A DNA stretch of 64,000 nucleotides, from positions 6,551,058 through 6,615,057 of the forward strand of contig NZ_CP054919.1 of NCBI RefSeq assembly GCF_013364235.1, written 5' to 3'. A model generated the notes under the pieces. The model was not told the origin of the DNA. It saw only the letters and a program-made list of their open reading frames with translations, and did not search any database. This stretch comes from Kitasatospora sp. NA04385 (lineage in GTDB: Bacteria; Actinomycetota; Actinomycetes; Streptomycetales; Streptomycetaceae). The translations under genes were made by a program, and so were the position numbers. Of the stretch, positions 42,396 to 50,527 are shown one piece after another (the stretch's first letter is position 1; every line of letters begins with the position of its first letter).

Positions 42396-43880
42396 ATGGC
42401 ATGGTTCGCCGCCCCCGAGTACCGGCTCGCCCGCGAGCTGTTCCTGCGTCTGCTCGCCCTCGTCTACGCCTGCGGATTCCTCGCCGCCGCCCGGCAGTTC
42501 CGCGCCCTGCTGGGCAGCCGCGGCATGCTCCCGATCCCGCGCTTCCTGGCCCGCGTCCCGTTCCGCCGAGCCCCCAGCCTGTTCCACTGGCACTACAGCG
42601 ACCGCTGCTACGCCGCCCTCGCGCGGACCGGCCTGCTGCTGTCGCTCGCCCTGCTCGCCGGAGCGGCCGACCTGCTCCCGCTCGGCGCCGCGATGGCCCT
42701 GTGGGCCCTGCTCTGGGTGCTCTACCTGTCGATCGTCAACACCGGGCAGACCTGGTACGCCTTCGGGTGGGAGTCCCTGCTGCTGGAGGCCGGGGCGCTC
42801 GCCGTGTTCCTCGGCAACGACCGCGTCGCCCCGCCGCTGCTCGTTCTGTGGCTGCTGCGCTGGGTGCTGTTCCGGGTCGAGTTCGGCGCCGGACTGATCA
42901 AGTGGCGCGGCGACGAGTGCTGGCGCAAGCTCACCTGCCTCTACCACCACCACGAGACCCAGCCCATGCCCGGCCCGCTCAGCTGGTTCTTCCACCACCT
43001 GCCCCGGCCGCTGCACAAGGCCGAGGCCGTCGCCAACCACTTCGTCCAACTCCTCGTCCCCTTCGGCCTGTTCCTCCCGCAGCCGATCGCCTCCGACGCC
43101 GCCCTGCTGATGACCGCCACCCAGCTGTGGCTGATCGCCTCCGGCAACTTCGCCTGGCTCAACTGGCTCACCGTCGCACTCGCGCTCTCCGTCCTGGACA
43201 CCGGCACCCTGCGCCGCGTCCTGCCGATCGGCCCCGACCCCTCCTACGGCCCCCAACCCGCCTGGTACCAGGCCCTGGTGGCCGGGTACGCCCTGCTGGT
43301 CCTGGCCCGTTCCTGGCAGCCGCTGCGCAACCTGGTCTCCCCGCACCAGCAGATGAACCGCTCCTGGGACCGCCTCCACCTGGTCAACAGCTACGGCGCG
43401 TTCGGCTCGGTCAACCGCGTCCGGTACGAGATCGTCCTCTCGGGCACCCGCGACGTTCACGGCGCGGACGGCTGGCAGGAGTACGAATTCCACGGCAAGC
43501 CCGGCGAAGTACGGCGGCTGCCACGGCAGTTCGCGCCCTACCACCTGCGCCTCGACTGGCTGATGTGGTTCGCCGCGATCTCCCCCTCCTACGCCCGCCC
43601 CTGGTTCCGCCCGCTGCTCGCCCGCCTGCTCGTCAACGACCCCGACACCCTGCGCCTGCTGCGCCACAACCCCTTCCCCGACGCCCCGCCCGCCCTCGTC
43701 CGCGCCGACCTCCACCACTACCGCTTCACCGACGGCCCCGAACTGCGCGACACCGGCGCCTGGTGGCACCGCCGCCGCGTCCGCACCCACCAGCCGCCCG
43801 TCGGGCTCGCCGAACTGCGCCCCCACGCCCCCCGGCCCCCCGACGGCGGATCCCCCCACCGGCCGGGAGGACACCGATGA
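42396..43880 (+). CDS. Lipase maturation factor family protein (LMF1-like)
   Basis: 494 residues with CGGAGGAG before the ATG. Bacterial relative of vertebrate LMF1, a multi-pass membrane protein needed for folding of dimeric lipases. Six to eight helices occupy 15-320 (LFLRLLALVYACGFLAAARQFRALLG, SLALLAGAADLLPLGAAMALWALLWVLYLSIVNTGQ), with the family motifs FGWESLLLEAGALAVFL, GDECWRKLTCLYHHHETQPMPGPLSWFFHHLP and NRSWDRLHLVNSYGAFGSVNRVRYEI, then the soluble DUF1222 end with WQEYEFHGKPGEVRRLPRQFAPYHLRLDWLMWFAA. Whether bacterial members fold secreted lipases is unproven; a secretory lipase is encoded at 56385 in this window but far away. Confidence 0.88.
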   Translation: MAWFAAPEYRLARELFLRLLALVYACGFLAAARQFRALLGSRGMLPIPRFLARVPFRRAPSLFHWHYSDRCYAALARTGLLLSLALLAGAADLLPLGAAMALWALLWVLYLSIVNTGQTWYAFGWESLLLEAGALAVFLGNDRVAPPLLVLWLLRWVLFRVEFGAGLIKWRGDECWRKLTCLYHHHETQPMPGPLSWFFHHLPRPLHKAEAVANHFVQLLVPFGLFLPQPIASDAALLMTATQLWLIASGNFAWLNWLTVALALSVLDTGTLRRVLPIGPDPSYGPQPAWYQALVAGYALLVLARSWQPLRNLVSPHQQMNRSWDRLHLVNSYGAFGSVNRVRYEIVLSGTRDVHGADGWQEYEFHGKPGEVRRLPRQFAPYHLRLDWLMWFAAISPSYARPWFRPLLARLLVNDPDTLRLLRHNPFPDAPPALVRADLHHYRFTDGPELRDTGAWWHRRRVRTHQPPVGLAELRPHAPRPPDGGSPHRPGGHR

Positions 43881-44133
43881 CCCCACCCAACTCCCGACCC
43901 CCACCCGGCCGGGGCGTACTGTCGGTGCCGCTCCCTACCGTACGGACCACGCGGACGGGCCCCGCGCCCCCGCCGACGGTCCACCGCGGCCCGGTGAACG
44001 CACGGAGGTCCGGTGCGTGCACGGCTCGAACGCGCACCCGTATTCTGGCCTCCCGCGACGCCACCGCCGCCGCAACCACCCCACCCGCCCCGCCAGTCCT
44101 TCTGCCCGCCAAACGCCACGAACCGGACTTCAC

Positions 44134-46092
44134 ATGACAGTGCGCACCCTGAACGACGCCGACGACGCCGCGTCCGACACCGCGTCCGCGACGGACGGCG
44201 AGACCCGCCAGAGCACCCGTGAGGAACTCGGCCGCTTCGCCGAACAGGGCGGCTTCGCCCTCACCGCGGACACCAACCCCTGGCTGGAGGCCGCCGAGAC
44301 GGTCACCGGCCCCGAGGACGCCCGCGCCGCCTCCACCGTCCTCGCCGAACTCCGCAGCCGCGACACCCGCGCCGTCGGCCGGGCCGCCGAGGCCATCGCC
44401 GCCAAGGCCGGCCTCACCATCCCCGACACCCTCGGCGGCCTCAGCACCCTGCTCGACCTCCTCCAGCGCGTCCACGCCACCAGCGCGACGCTGCGCACCG
44501 AGATCTACGAGCAGGACCTCGTCGAGCTCGCCGCCGCGACCGGCAACGCCGCCTACCGCAAGGACAGCGGCGCCAAGCTCGGCTGGAACCGCCGCCGCCA
44601 GCTCCGCGCCCAGGCCCGCGCCCTCGCCGCCGCCGGCACCCGCCCCGGCCGCGCCGACCTGCACGCCGCGCTGGTCGCCGCCGCGGCCGCCCACCGCGAC
44701 TGGAACATCCTCTCCACCGCGGCTTCCCGCCCCGCGGTGCCCGTGGACGGCACCCTGCTCACCGAGACCGCCAACGTCGTCGAGTCGCTCACCGACGCGG
44801 TCCGCTCGCTGGCCCGCCTCCTCCCCGAGCGCGCCCTCGACTCCCTCCCGCTCACCGAACTCGCCGACCTGGTCGACCGCCTGGCCGCCGACGAAGGCAC
44901 CCTCTACCGGCTCTCCGCGCTGCGCCAGCTGCGCCTGGAACTCGCCGAGCAGGGGCTCACGGAGCTGCTGGAGGAGCTGAACGAGCGGCAGGCCGACAAG
45001 GACGCTGCGCTGGCCGCCTACGACCGGCACGTCGCCGCGAAGGCGGCGCTGGCGGCGGGGCCGCGACAGGGGGAGGCTGCGGCGGAGGCCGTGACCGAGG
45101 TCGAGGTCGAGGTCGAGGCTGAGGCTGCGGTGGAGGTCGAGCCCGAGGCTGAGGCTGCTGTCGAGGAGACGGCGGAGGAGGTTGGGACCGAGACCGAGGC
45201 TGAGGTTGCGGCTGAGGCTGTCGAGCCGGTCGAGGAGCCCGCTGCGGAGGCCGAGCCCGAGGTTGAGGCTGTGGCTGCCGCCGAGGAGCCCGCTGCGGAG
45301 GTCGTGGTCGCGGCTCCGGCCGTTGAGGTCGAGCCCGAGCCCGAGACGGCCGTCGAGGAGCCGGTGGCCGAGGCTGAGGTCGAGCCGGAGCCGGAGGCCG
45401 TCGTGGCCGAGGAGCCGGTGGTCGAGGCCGAGCCCGAGGTCGTTGCGGCTGAGGAAGCTGTGGCCGAGGTCGAGCCGGAGGTTGTTGCCGAGGAGGCTGC
45501 GGTCGAGCCGGTGGCCGAGCCCGAGGCTGTGGCGGAGGTTGTCGCCGAGGAGCCCGTGGCGGAGGTCGTGGTCGAGGCTCCGGCCGTTGAGGTCGAGCCC
45601 GAGCCCGAGGCAGTCGTCGAGGAGCCGGTGGCCGAGGCGGTTGAGCCGGTTGAGGAGCCTGCTGCGGAGGCCGAGCCCGAGGCTGAGCCTGAGCCCGAGG
45701 CGGCCGTCGAGGAGCCGGTAGCCGTGGCCGAGGCCGTCGAGCCGGTCGTGGAGCCCGCTGCGGAGGCCGAGCCCGAGGCTGAGCCTGCGCCCGAGGTTGT
45801 CGCCGTCGAGCCGGTCGTTGAGGTCGAGCCGGAGGCTGGCGTCGTCGTCGAGGAGCCGGCGCCGGTTGCGGTGGCGGCGGGGTGGGTCAAGCCCGAGTTG
45901 GTGCCGGGGAAGCCGATCACCGGGTACTCCGCGGAGGAACTGGTCGCGCTGGTGGGCTGGTTGGACTCGGACGGGGAGAAGCGCAGCGACGACGAGTTGC
46001 TGCGGGCCGCGATGAAGGAGCTCGGGTTCGCCCGGCTCGGGCCGCGGATCAAGGACGCGCTGGGTGCCGCGGTGGCCACCGTCCGCGCCTGA
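44134..46092 (+). CDS. Acidic E/V/A/P-repeat protein with helicase-like flanking domains
   Basis: 652 residues. Residues 1-305 are helical and end LYRLSALRQLRLELAEQGLTELLEELNERQADKDAALAAYDR, recalling the helical insert of large actinobacterial UvrD/Dna2-type (AAA_12) helicases. Residues about 313-582 are a low-complexity run of Glu, Val, Ala and Pro (EPEAVVEEPVAEAEPE and variants). Residues 585-652 (GYSAEELVALVGWLDSDGEKRSDDELLRAAMKELGFARLGPRIKDAL) recall a C-terminal module of the same helicases. The motor (Walker motifs) is missing, so this looks like a motor-less derivative with a long charged spacer. The similarity is from memory and needs a profile search. No partner gene is adjacent; a strong hairpin follows. 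Confidence 0.7.
   Translation: MTVRTLNDADDAASDTASATDGETRQSTREELGRFAEQGGFALTADTNPWLEAAETVTGPEDARAASTVLAELRSRDTRAVGRAAEAIAAKAGLTIPDTLGGLSTLLDLLQRVHATSATLRTEIYEQDLVELAAATGNAAYRKDSGAKLGWNRRRQLRAQARALAAAGTRPGRADLHAALVAAAAAHRDWNILSTAASRPAVPVDGTLLTETANVVESLTDAVRSLARLLPERALDSLPLTELADLVDRLAADEGTLYRLSALRQLRLELAEQGLTELLEELNERQADKDAALAAYDRHVAAKAALAAGPRQGEAAAEAVTEVEVEVEAEAAVEVEPEAEAAVEETAEEVGTETEAEVAAEAVEPVEEPAAEAEPEVEAVAAAEEPAAEVVVAAPAVEVEPEPETAVEEPVAEAEVEPEPEAVVAEEPVVEAEPEVVAAEEAVAEVEPEVVAEEAAVEPVAEPEAVAEVVAEEPVAEVVVEAPAVEVEPEPEAVVEEPVAEAVEPVEEPAAEAEPEAEPEPEAAVEEPVAVAEAVEPVVEPAAEAEPEAEPAPEVVAVEPVVEVEPEAGVVVEEPAPVAVAAGWVKPELVPGKPITGYSAEELVALVGWLDSDGEKRSDDELLRAAMKELGFARLGPRIKDALGAAVATVRA
45064..45870 (+). 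repeat. Coding repeat of GAG-GCT/GTC-GAG codons
   Basis: About 800 bases of imperfect short repeats (GTCGAGGAGCCGGTGGCCGA-like blocks) encode the acidic segment. Codon use shifts here: GTT, GCT and CCT appear often, unlike neighbouring DNA where third bases are nearly always G or C. Confidence 0.8.
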
Positions 46093-46114
46093 CGGGTCGT
46101 CAGGAAGTTTCGCT

Positions 46115-46151
46115 CCGCCCGCCGTTGTGCTTCGCGCACAGCGGCGGGCGG
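46115..46151. terminator. Bidirectional terminator hairpin
   Basis: A 16-bp stem with one G-U pair (46115-46130 with 46136-46151, arm CCGCCCGCCGTTGTGC) and a 5-nt loop lies between the stops at 46092 and 46159. Confidence 0.85.
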
Positions 46152-46158
46152 GGCGGGG

Positions 46159-46620
46159 TCACTCGCCGATGTCCTCGTACCAGAGGTCGGGGTGGGCGGC
46201 GGTGAAGTCGGTCATCAGGCGTATGCAGCGCGGGTCGTCGAGCAGGGTGATGCCGACGCCGTGGGCGGCCAGCCAGTCGTGGCCGCCGGTGAAGGTGGTG
46301 GACTCGCCGATCACCACGTGGCCGATGCCGAACTGGCGGACCAGCCCCGAGCAGTACCAGCACGGCGAGAGGGTGGTGACCATCACCGTGTCGCGGTAGC
46401 CGCGCAGCCGGCCCGCGGCGCGGAACGCCGAGGTCTCCGCGTGCATGGACGGATCGCCGTCCTGGACGCGCCGGTTGTGCCCGCGTCCCAGCAGTTCGCC
46501 GTCCAACCGGAACAGGGCCGCCCCGATCGGGACGCCGCCCTCCGCGAGCCCGGCCTCCGCCTCCGCCACCGCGACGTCCAGCCACGTCCGCGCCCGTTCC
46601 ACCGTCACCCGACCGCTCAT
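46159..46620 (-). CDS. Nucleoside/cytosine deaminase (yeast FCY1-like)
   Basis: 153 residues with a strong GAGGAGGTGA site. A cytidine-deaminase fold with zinc ligands His60 (MHAETSAFRAAGR, catalytic Glu62), Cys87 and Cys90 (SPCWYCSG). VPIGAALF, GRGHNRRVQDGDPS and the closing IRLMTDFTAAHPDLWYEDIGE match the yeast-type cytosine deaminase group, which converts cytosine to uracil in pyrimidine salvage; guanine deaminase-like activity is possible. It is a single gene bounded by a hairpin downstream. Confidence 0.88.
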   Translation of the reverse strand: MSGRVTVERARTWLDVAVAEAEAGLAEGGVPIGAALFRLDGELLGRGHNRRVQDGDPSMHAETSAFRAAGRLRGYRDTVMVTTLSPCWYCSGLVRQFGIGHVVIGESTTFTGGHDWLAAHGVGITLLDDPRCIRLMTDFTAAHPDLWYEDIGE

Positions 46621-46785
46621 CCGGTCACCTCCTCGCCGTTCACTCTCCCCACCCGTCCGCCCGTGACGCACCCCGCCACGCCGTCGGCACCTCCTGGCCC
46701 GGGCGTCCCCCCGGTCGTGCGGGTGGCGCGGCGTCAGGTGCGGACCGGTGTCGGACGCCTTTGACGTTTCCTTTAAGGTGCGGGA

Positions 46786-47715
46786 ATGCGAGATTTCGGG
46801 GTGGGACTGCGGTTCCTGTTCAGCGGGCAGCGGTGGGTGGCGCGGCACGGGCGGTGGTGGGCGTTCGGGATGATCCCGGCGCTGATCGCCCTGGTCGGGT
46901 ACGTGGCCGCGCTGGTGGTGCTGGTCGTGTACGCGGGTGATCTGGCCGCGTGGGCGACGCCGTTCGCGGACGGGTGGAGCGAGCTGTGGCGGAACGCGGT
47001 GCGGGCGGTCGTCGCGGGGGTGGCGATCGGCGCGGGCGGGCTGCTGGCGATGCTGACGTTCACGGCGGTGACGCTGCTGATCGGCGATCCGTTCTACGAG
47101 TCGCTGTCGGCGAAGGTCGAGGCCACCGAGGGCGGCGGCCCGCCGGAGCCGGACGTCCCGCTGTGGCGGCAGCTGTGGGTGGCGGCGCGGGACAGCCTCG
47201 CGGTGGTGCTGCGGGCGGTGGCGTTCGGGATCGTGCTGTTCCTGTGCGGGTTCATCCCGGTGCTGGGGCAGACCGTCGTCCCGGTGCTGGCGCTGTGCGT
47301 GTCCGGGTACTACCTGACGGCCGAGCTGACGGGGACGCCGCTGCAGAACCGCGGCCTGGCGCAGAAGGAGCGGCTGCGGCTGCTGCGTTCCAGGATGTCG
47401 ATGACGCTGGGGTTCGGGACGGGCCTGGCGCTGCTGTTCCTGGTCCCGGGTGCGACGGTGCTGGCGATGCCGGGCGCGGTGGCCGGTGCGACGCTGCTGG
47501 TGCGGGAGATCTCCCCGTACGAGGTGGAGGGCGCCGAGGAGGACGGCGGTGACGGCGATGACGGCGGTGACGGCGACGACGACGGGCCGCAGCCGGATTC
47601 GTACCAGCAGTCGAACCCGTACCAGCAGCAGAATCCGTACCAGCAGTCGAACCCCTACCAGCAGCAGAATCCGTACCAGCAGAACCCGTACACGGCCGAT
47701 CCGCGGAACGGATGA
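46786..47715 (+). CDS. EI24/CysZ-like membrane protein with NPYQQ repeats
   Basis: 309 residues. About six helices make an EI24-type domain: DFGVGLRFLFSGQRWVARHGRWWAFGMIPALIALVGYVAAL, the LIGDPFYESLSAKVE motif (about 98-112), FIPVLGQTVVPVLALCVSGYYL and PGATVLAMPGAVAGATLLVRE. The family includes CysZ sulfate permease and etoposide-induced 2.4. After residue 245 comes an acidic EEDGGDGDDGGDGDDD stretch and five NPYQQ-type repeats ending NPYTADPRNG. TAAGGT (46774-46779) ends 6 bases before the ATG, so a leaderless transcript is likely. Role in the cell is not assigned. Confidence 0.85.
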   Translation: MRDFGVGLRFLFSGQRWVARHGRWWAFGMIPALIALVGYVAALVVLVVYAGDLAAWATPFADGWSELWRNAVRAVVAGVAIGAGGLLAMLTFTAVTLLIGDPFYESLSAKVEATEGGGPPEPDVPLWRQLWVAARDSLAVVLRAVAFGIVLFLCGFIPVLGQTVVPVLALCVSGYYLTAELTGTPLQNRGLAQKERLRLLRSRMSMTLGFGTGLALLFLVPGATVLAMPGAVAGATLLVREISPYEVEGAEEDGGDGDDGGDGDDDGPQPDSYQQSNPYQQQNPYQQSNPYQQQNPYQQNPYTADPRNG

Positions 47716-47761
47716 CCGGGCGGGGCGGGCGACCGAACCAATCACCGAACGACACAGGTGC

Positions 47762-47793
47762 TTGACGCAGCGTCACGGTCTGCGCGATAACGT
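47762..47793 (+). promoter_or_regulatory. P450 promoter with palindrome over the -35
   Basis: TTGACG at 47762-47767, an 18-base spacer and GATAAC at 47786-47791 (or TAACGT to 47793). The ATG begins at 47798, so the transcript is probably leaderless. The palindrome TGACGCAGCGTCA (47763-47775) overlaps the -35 and is a good operator candidate. Confidence 0.6.
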
Positions 47794-47797
47794 CCCC

Positions 47798-49003
47798 ATG
47801 GCCGTACCCGTGGACGCCGCCCCGCGCGGCATCGATCTCGGTGACCCCGCGTTCTGGCTGCTCCCGGAGGAGGCGCGGGGCGCGGCCTTCGCCCGCCTGC
47901 GCGAGCGTCGCGGCCCGGTCGGGTTCACCGACCGGGCGACGGGGCGGCGGTGCTGGGCGCTGGTCCGGCACGCGGACGTGGCGGCGGCCAGCCGGTCGCC
48001 GGAGGTGTACCTCTCGGGGCCGGGGGTGGCCGCGCCGGAGCCGGCCCGGTGGGTGCGGGCGGTGTTCGGCGACTCGATGCTGGAGCTGGACGACCCCCGG
48101 CACGCGGAGCTACGCCGGGTGGTCGGCCGGGCGTTCACGCCCGGGCTGCTCGCCGCGGTGGAGCGGGACGTCGAGCGGACCGCCGCCGAGCTGGTCGACC
48201 GGCTGGAGCGGGAGCGGCCCACCGACTTCGTCCCCGCCGTCGCCGCCGAACTCCCGTACCGGGTGGTCTGCTCGATGCTGGGCCTCCCGGACGAGCAGCG
48301 CCGCCGGATCCTGGCCCGGACCGGCCCCGACGGGTTCGGGATGCCGGGGCAGGGCCTGCGGGCGCTTGTCTCGACCCGGCTGGCGGTGGCCGCGCTGGGC
48401 CGCGAGCGCCGCCGCCGGCCGACCGGCGACCTGGTCTCCGCGCTGGTCACCGCCGACGCGGACGGCCGCCGGCTGGGCCTGCGCGAACTCGGCGCGTTCT
48501 GCTCGCTGCTGCTGGCCACCGGCGCGGAGGCCACCCGCGACGCGCTCGCCCACGGGCTGCACCTGCTGACCGTCCACCCCGAGCAGCGGGCCCTGCTGCT
48601 CGGCGACCCGGACGCGCACCTGGACGGCGCCGTGGAGGAGATCGTCCGGTACGCCACGCCGGTCGACCGGTTCCACCGCACCGTCGCCGTCGACCACCGG
48701 CTGTCCGGCATCCGGCTCGCCGCCGGGGACCGGGTGGTGCTGTGCTACGGCTCCGCCAACCGCGACGAGGCGGTCTTCCGCGACCCCGACGCCTTCGACA
48801 TCACCCGCTCGCCCAACCCGCACCTCGGTTTCGGCGGCGGCGGCCCGCACTTCTGCCCGGGCGCCCGGCTGGCCCGCCGCCAGGTGCGCGCGCTGCTGCG
48901 CGAGCTGTTCGCCCGCCTCCCGGAGGCCCGCTCCACGGCCGCCCCCGTGACCGTCCCGTCCCCCGTCGGCCACCGCGTCCGCTCGCTGCCCTTCGCGTTC
49001 TGA
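47798..49003 (+). CDS. Cytochrome P450
   Basis: 401 residues, a normal bacterial P450 length. Heme-binding FGGGGPHFCPGARLAR has the thiolate Cys353. The K-helix ExxR is EIVR (about 284-287), with the partner RFHRT nearby. The I-helix reads LLATGAEATRDA: Glu244 is kept but the next residue, usually the proton-relay Thr, is Ala245, as in P450eryF. An N-terminal acidic PVDAAPRGIDLGDPAFW region is typical of soluble CYP107-like enzymes that take electrons from ferredoxin. No ferredoxin or reductase gene is adjacent. Substrate unknown; an Ala at this position suggests substrate-assisted oxygen activation. Confidence 0.9.
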   Translation: MAVPVDAAPRGIDLGDPAFWLLPEEARGAAFARLRERRGPVGFTDRATGRRCWALVRHADVAAASRSPEVYLSGPGVAAPEPARWVRAVFGDSMLELDDPRHAELRRVVGRAFTPGLLAAVERDVERTAAELVDRLERERPTDFVPAVAAELPYRVVCSMLGLPDEQRRRILARTGPDGFGMPGQGLRALVSTRLAVAALGRERRRRPTGDLVSALVTADADGRRLGLRELGAFCSLLLATGAEATRDALAHGLHLLTVHPEQRALLLGDPDAHLDGAVEEIVRYATPVDRFHRTVAVDHRLSGIRLAAGDRVVLCYGSANRDEAVFRDPDAFDITRSPNPHLGFGGGGPHFCPGARLARRQVRALLRELFARLPEARSTAAPVTVPSPVGHRVRSLPFAF

Positions 49004-49012
49004 GGGAGACCT

Positions 49013-49057
49013 GCCGGAGGGGCGGCCACCGCTGCGCGCGGTGGCCGCCCCTCCGGC
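49013..49057. terminator. Very strong bidirectional terminator
   Basis: A 20-bp perfect stem (49013-49032 with 49038-49057, arm start GCCGGAGGGGCGGCCACCG) and 5-nt loop between stops at 49003 and 49070. Confidence 0.9.
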
Positions 49058-49069
49058 CCGTCCCCGGGT

Positions 49070-49327
49070 TCAGGACGGGTGGCTGCCCACCGTGTCGTGG
49101 ATCTCCGCGCCCATCACGCTGTTGGCGCGGGCGCAGTGGGCGCCGCAGAAGAAGCGCCCGGCCACCTCGACGCCGTGGCCGACGATGCGGACGGTGCACT
49201 GCTCGCAGCGCGGGGCGAGCTTCTCCATCGCGCACTCGAAGCTGTCGAAGACGTACGTGTCGCCGGTGATCGTCTTGATCTCGAAGGACAGCCAGTAGTC
49301 GTTCTGGCACACCACGCAGACCGCCAT
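49070..49327 (-). CDS. Prokaryotic metallothionein-like zinc protein
   Basis: 85 residues with GAGGAG before the ATG. Three Cys/His groups are visible: VCVVCQNDY at the N-terminus, DSFECAMEKLAPRCEQCTVRIVGHGVEV in the middle and FFCGAHCARANS near the end, enough for two zinc sites. The SFECA...C-x2-C...CxxHCAR pattern matches the short actinobacterial proteins annotated as prokaryotic metallothionein. It probably stores or buffers zinc or acts as a zinc-ribbon adaptor. It converges with the P450 gene. Confidence 0.75.
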   Translation of the reverse strand: MAVCVVCQNDYWLSFEIKTITGDTYVFDSFECAMEKLAPRCEQCTVRIVGHGVEVAGRFFCGAHCARANSVMGAEIHDTVGSHPS

Positions 49328-49494
49328 GTCGGGCTCCTCTCGCCGTACGGGTCCACCGCCGAGTCTTGGCCCGGAGCGGTCCGGCGGCAATCGGCGGCGG
49401 TCCGAACGGACAAAGCGCCAGGAACCCGGACGAAAAACCGGGGAGCCGTCCGATAATGGGCAGCAGGGTCCGGTGTTCAGCCGAGGAGGCCGAG

Positions 49495-49860
49495 ATGATC
49501 ATCCGAATCTGGGAGGCGCAGGTCGCCCCGCACCGGGCCGAGGACTTCTGCGCCAGGCTCGCCTCCACCGTGCTGCCCAGCCTGGGGCACTGGGACGGCT
49601 TCCTCGGCGGCGAACTGCTCCGGGCCTGCTCCGACGAGGACCACCGGGTGCAGATGATCACCCGCTGGCGGGACGAGGAGGCGCTGCGGGCGTACGCGGG
49701 GCCGATGTGGCGGATCAGGCCGGTCTGGTCCGAGGGCGAGCTGCGCGAACTGGAGCACCCGCCGACCGTGGTGCACTTCCACTCGCTGCGCCGCCTGGAC
49801 ACCGCCGCGGGCGGGCCCGCCGCCCAGCCCGCCGCCCGGCCCGCGGCGGCGGCCGGCTGA
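49495..49860 (+). CDS. Antibiotic-biosynthesis-monooxygenase (ABM) domain protein
   Basis: 121 residues with CGAGGAGG before the ATG. A single dimeric alpha-beta ABM fold: MIIRIWEAQVAPHRAEDFCARLASTVLPSLGHWDGFLGGELLRA, VQMITRWRDEEALRAYAG, and a closing HFHSL. Such proteins include cofactor-free monooxygenases (ActVA-Orf6, YgiN) and heme-degrading relatives; the residues needed for a specific reaction cannot be read here. The last 20 residues are Ala/Pro-rich. It is separate from other genes, 109 bases before the convergent Lrp gene. Confidence 0.75.
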   Translation: MIIRIWEAQVAPHRAEDFCARLASTVLPSLGHWDGFLGGELLRACSDEDHRVQMITRWRDEEALRAYAGPMWRIRPVWSEGELRELEHPPTVVHFHSLRRLDTAAGGPAAQPAARPAAAAG

Positions 49861-49947
49861 CCGGCGGGTCGCGGCGGAGACCACCGGAACCCGATCCGGC
49901 CGTCGGACCGGAGGCGGTGCTCCGAAGTACGGTGGCGCGCACCGCGC

Positions 49948-50418
49948 TCAGCCGCGCGCCGCCGGTTCCACCGGGATGCCCGCGTCCGCCTTCACCTGCT
50001 TCATCGTCAGGTGCGAGTGCACCTGCGCGATGCCGGGCAGGCCGGAGAGCACGTCCGTGACGAAGCGCTCGTACGCCGCGAGGTCGGCCACCGCGACCCG
50101 CAGCAGGTAGTCCGGGTCGCCGAACAGCCGGTGCGCCTCCACCACCTCCGGCAGCTCCGCCACCCGCCGCTCGAACTCGCCGACGGTGGCCCGGTCCTCG
50201 TGCCGCATCACCACCGTGACGAACGGCTGGAAGCCGCGCCCGACGGCGGCCGGGTCGAGCCGGGCCCGGTAGCCGCGGATCGCCCCCTGCTCCTCCAGGT
50301 GGCGCACCCGGCGCAGGCACGGCGACGGGGTCAGCCCCACCCGGTCGGCCAGTTCGGCGTTGCTGATCCGGCCGTCCTGCTGGAGCTCGTGGAGGATTCT
50401 GCGGTCGATGCGGTCCAT
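49948..50418 (-). CDS. Lrp/AsnC-family regulator, partner of lysE
   Basis: 156 residues. HTH: MDRIDRRILHELQQDGRISNAELADRVGLTPSPCLRRVRHLEEQGAIRGYRARLD (1-55). The RAM domain follows (FVTVVMRHEDRATVGEFERRV, PEVVEAHRLFGDPDYLLRVAVADLAAYERF). SPCLRRV and DYLLRV are typical of Lrp proteins that control LysE exporters. It is divergent from a lysE gene, so it likely activates amino-acid export when substrate accumulates. Confidence 0.88.
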   Translation of the reverse strand: MDRIDRRILHELQQDGRISNAELADRVGLTPSPCLRRVRHLEEQGAIRGYRARLDPAAVGRGFQPFVTVVMRHEDRATVGEFERRVAELPEVVEAHRLFGDPDYLLRVAVADLAAYERFVTDVLSGLPGIAQVHSHLTMKQVKADAGIPVEPAARG

Positions 50419-50527
50419 GGCGCAACATTCTGCCAGAGCGGGGCCGTGACCAGCGGAAACGGGACATCGGCTGCCAACGCCGGACGGATAGCGTCCAGGT
50501 GCTGAGATTTCCCCTGCTGAAGGTGCC

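Noticed and set aside
43877..44137. An 87-codon frame whose ATG overlaps the LMF stop as ATGA
   Set aside because: Its product is a Pro/Thr/Arg-rich string without a fold or family, it has no ribosome binding site of its own, and it overlaps the start of the next gene.
45064..47712. Regular short repeats that could be mistaken for a CRISPR array
   Set aside because: Both repeat tracts are in-frame codon repeats of proteins (E/V/P segment and NPYQQ tail), with no uniform repeat-spacer structure and no cas genes.
47798..49860. P450, zinc protein and ABM monooxygenase as a biosynthetic cluster
   Set aside because: The genes are in different orientations with a strong terminator between, and no polyketide synthase, peptide synthetase or terpene synthase is present.
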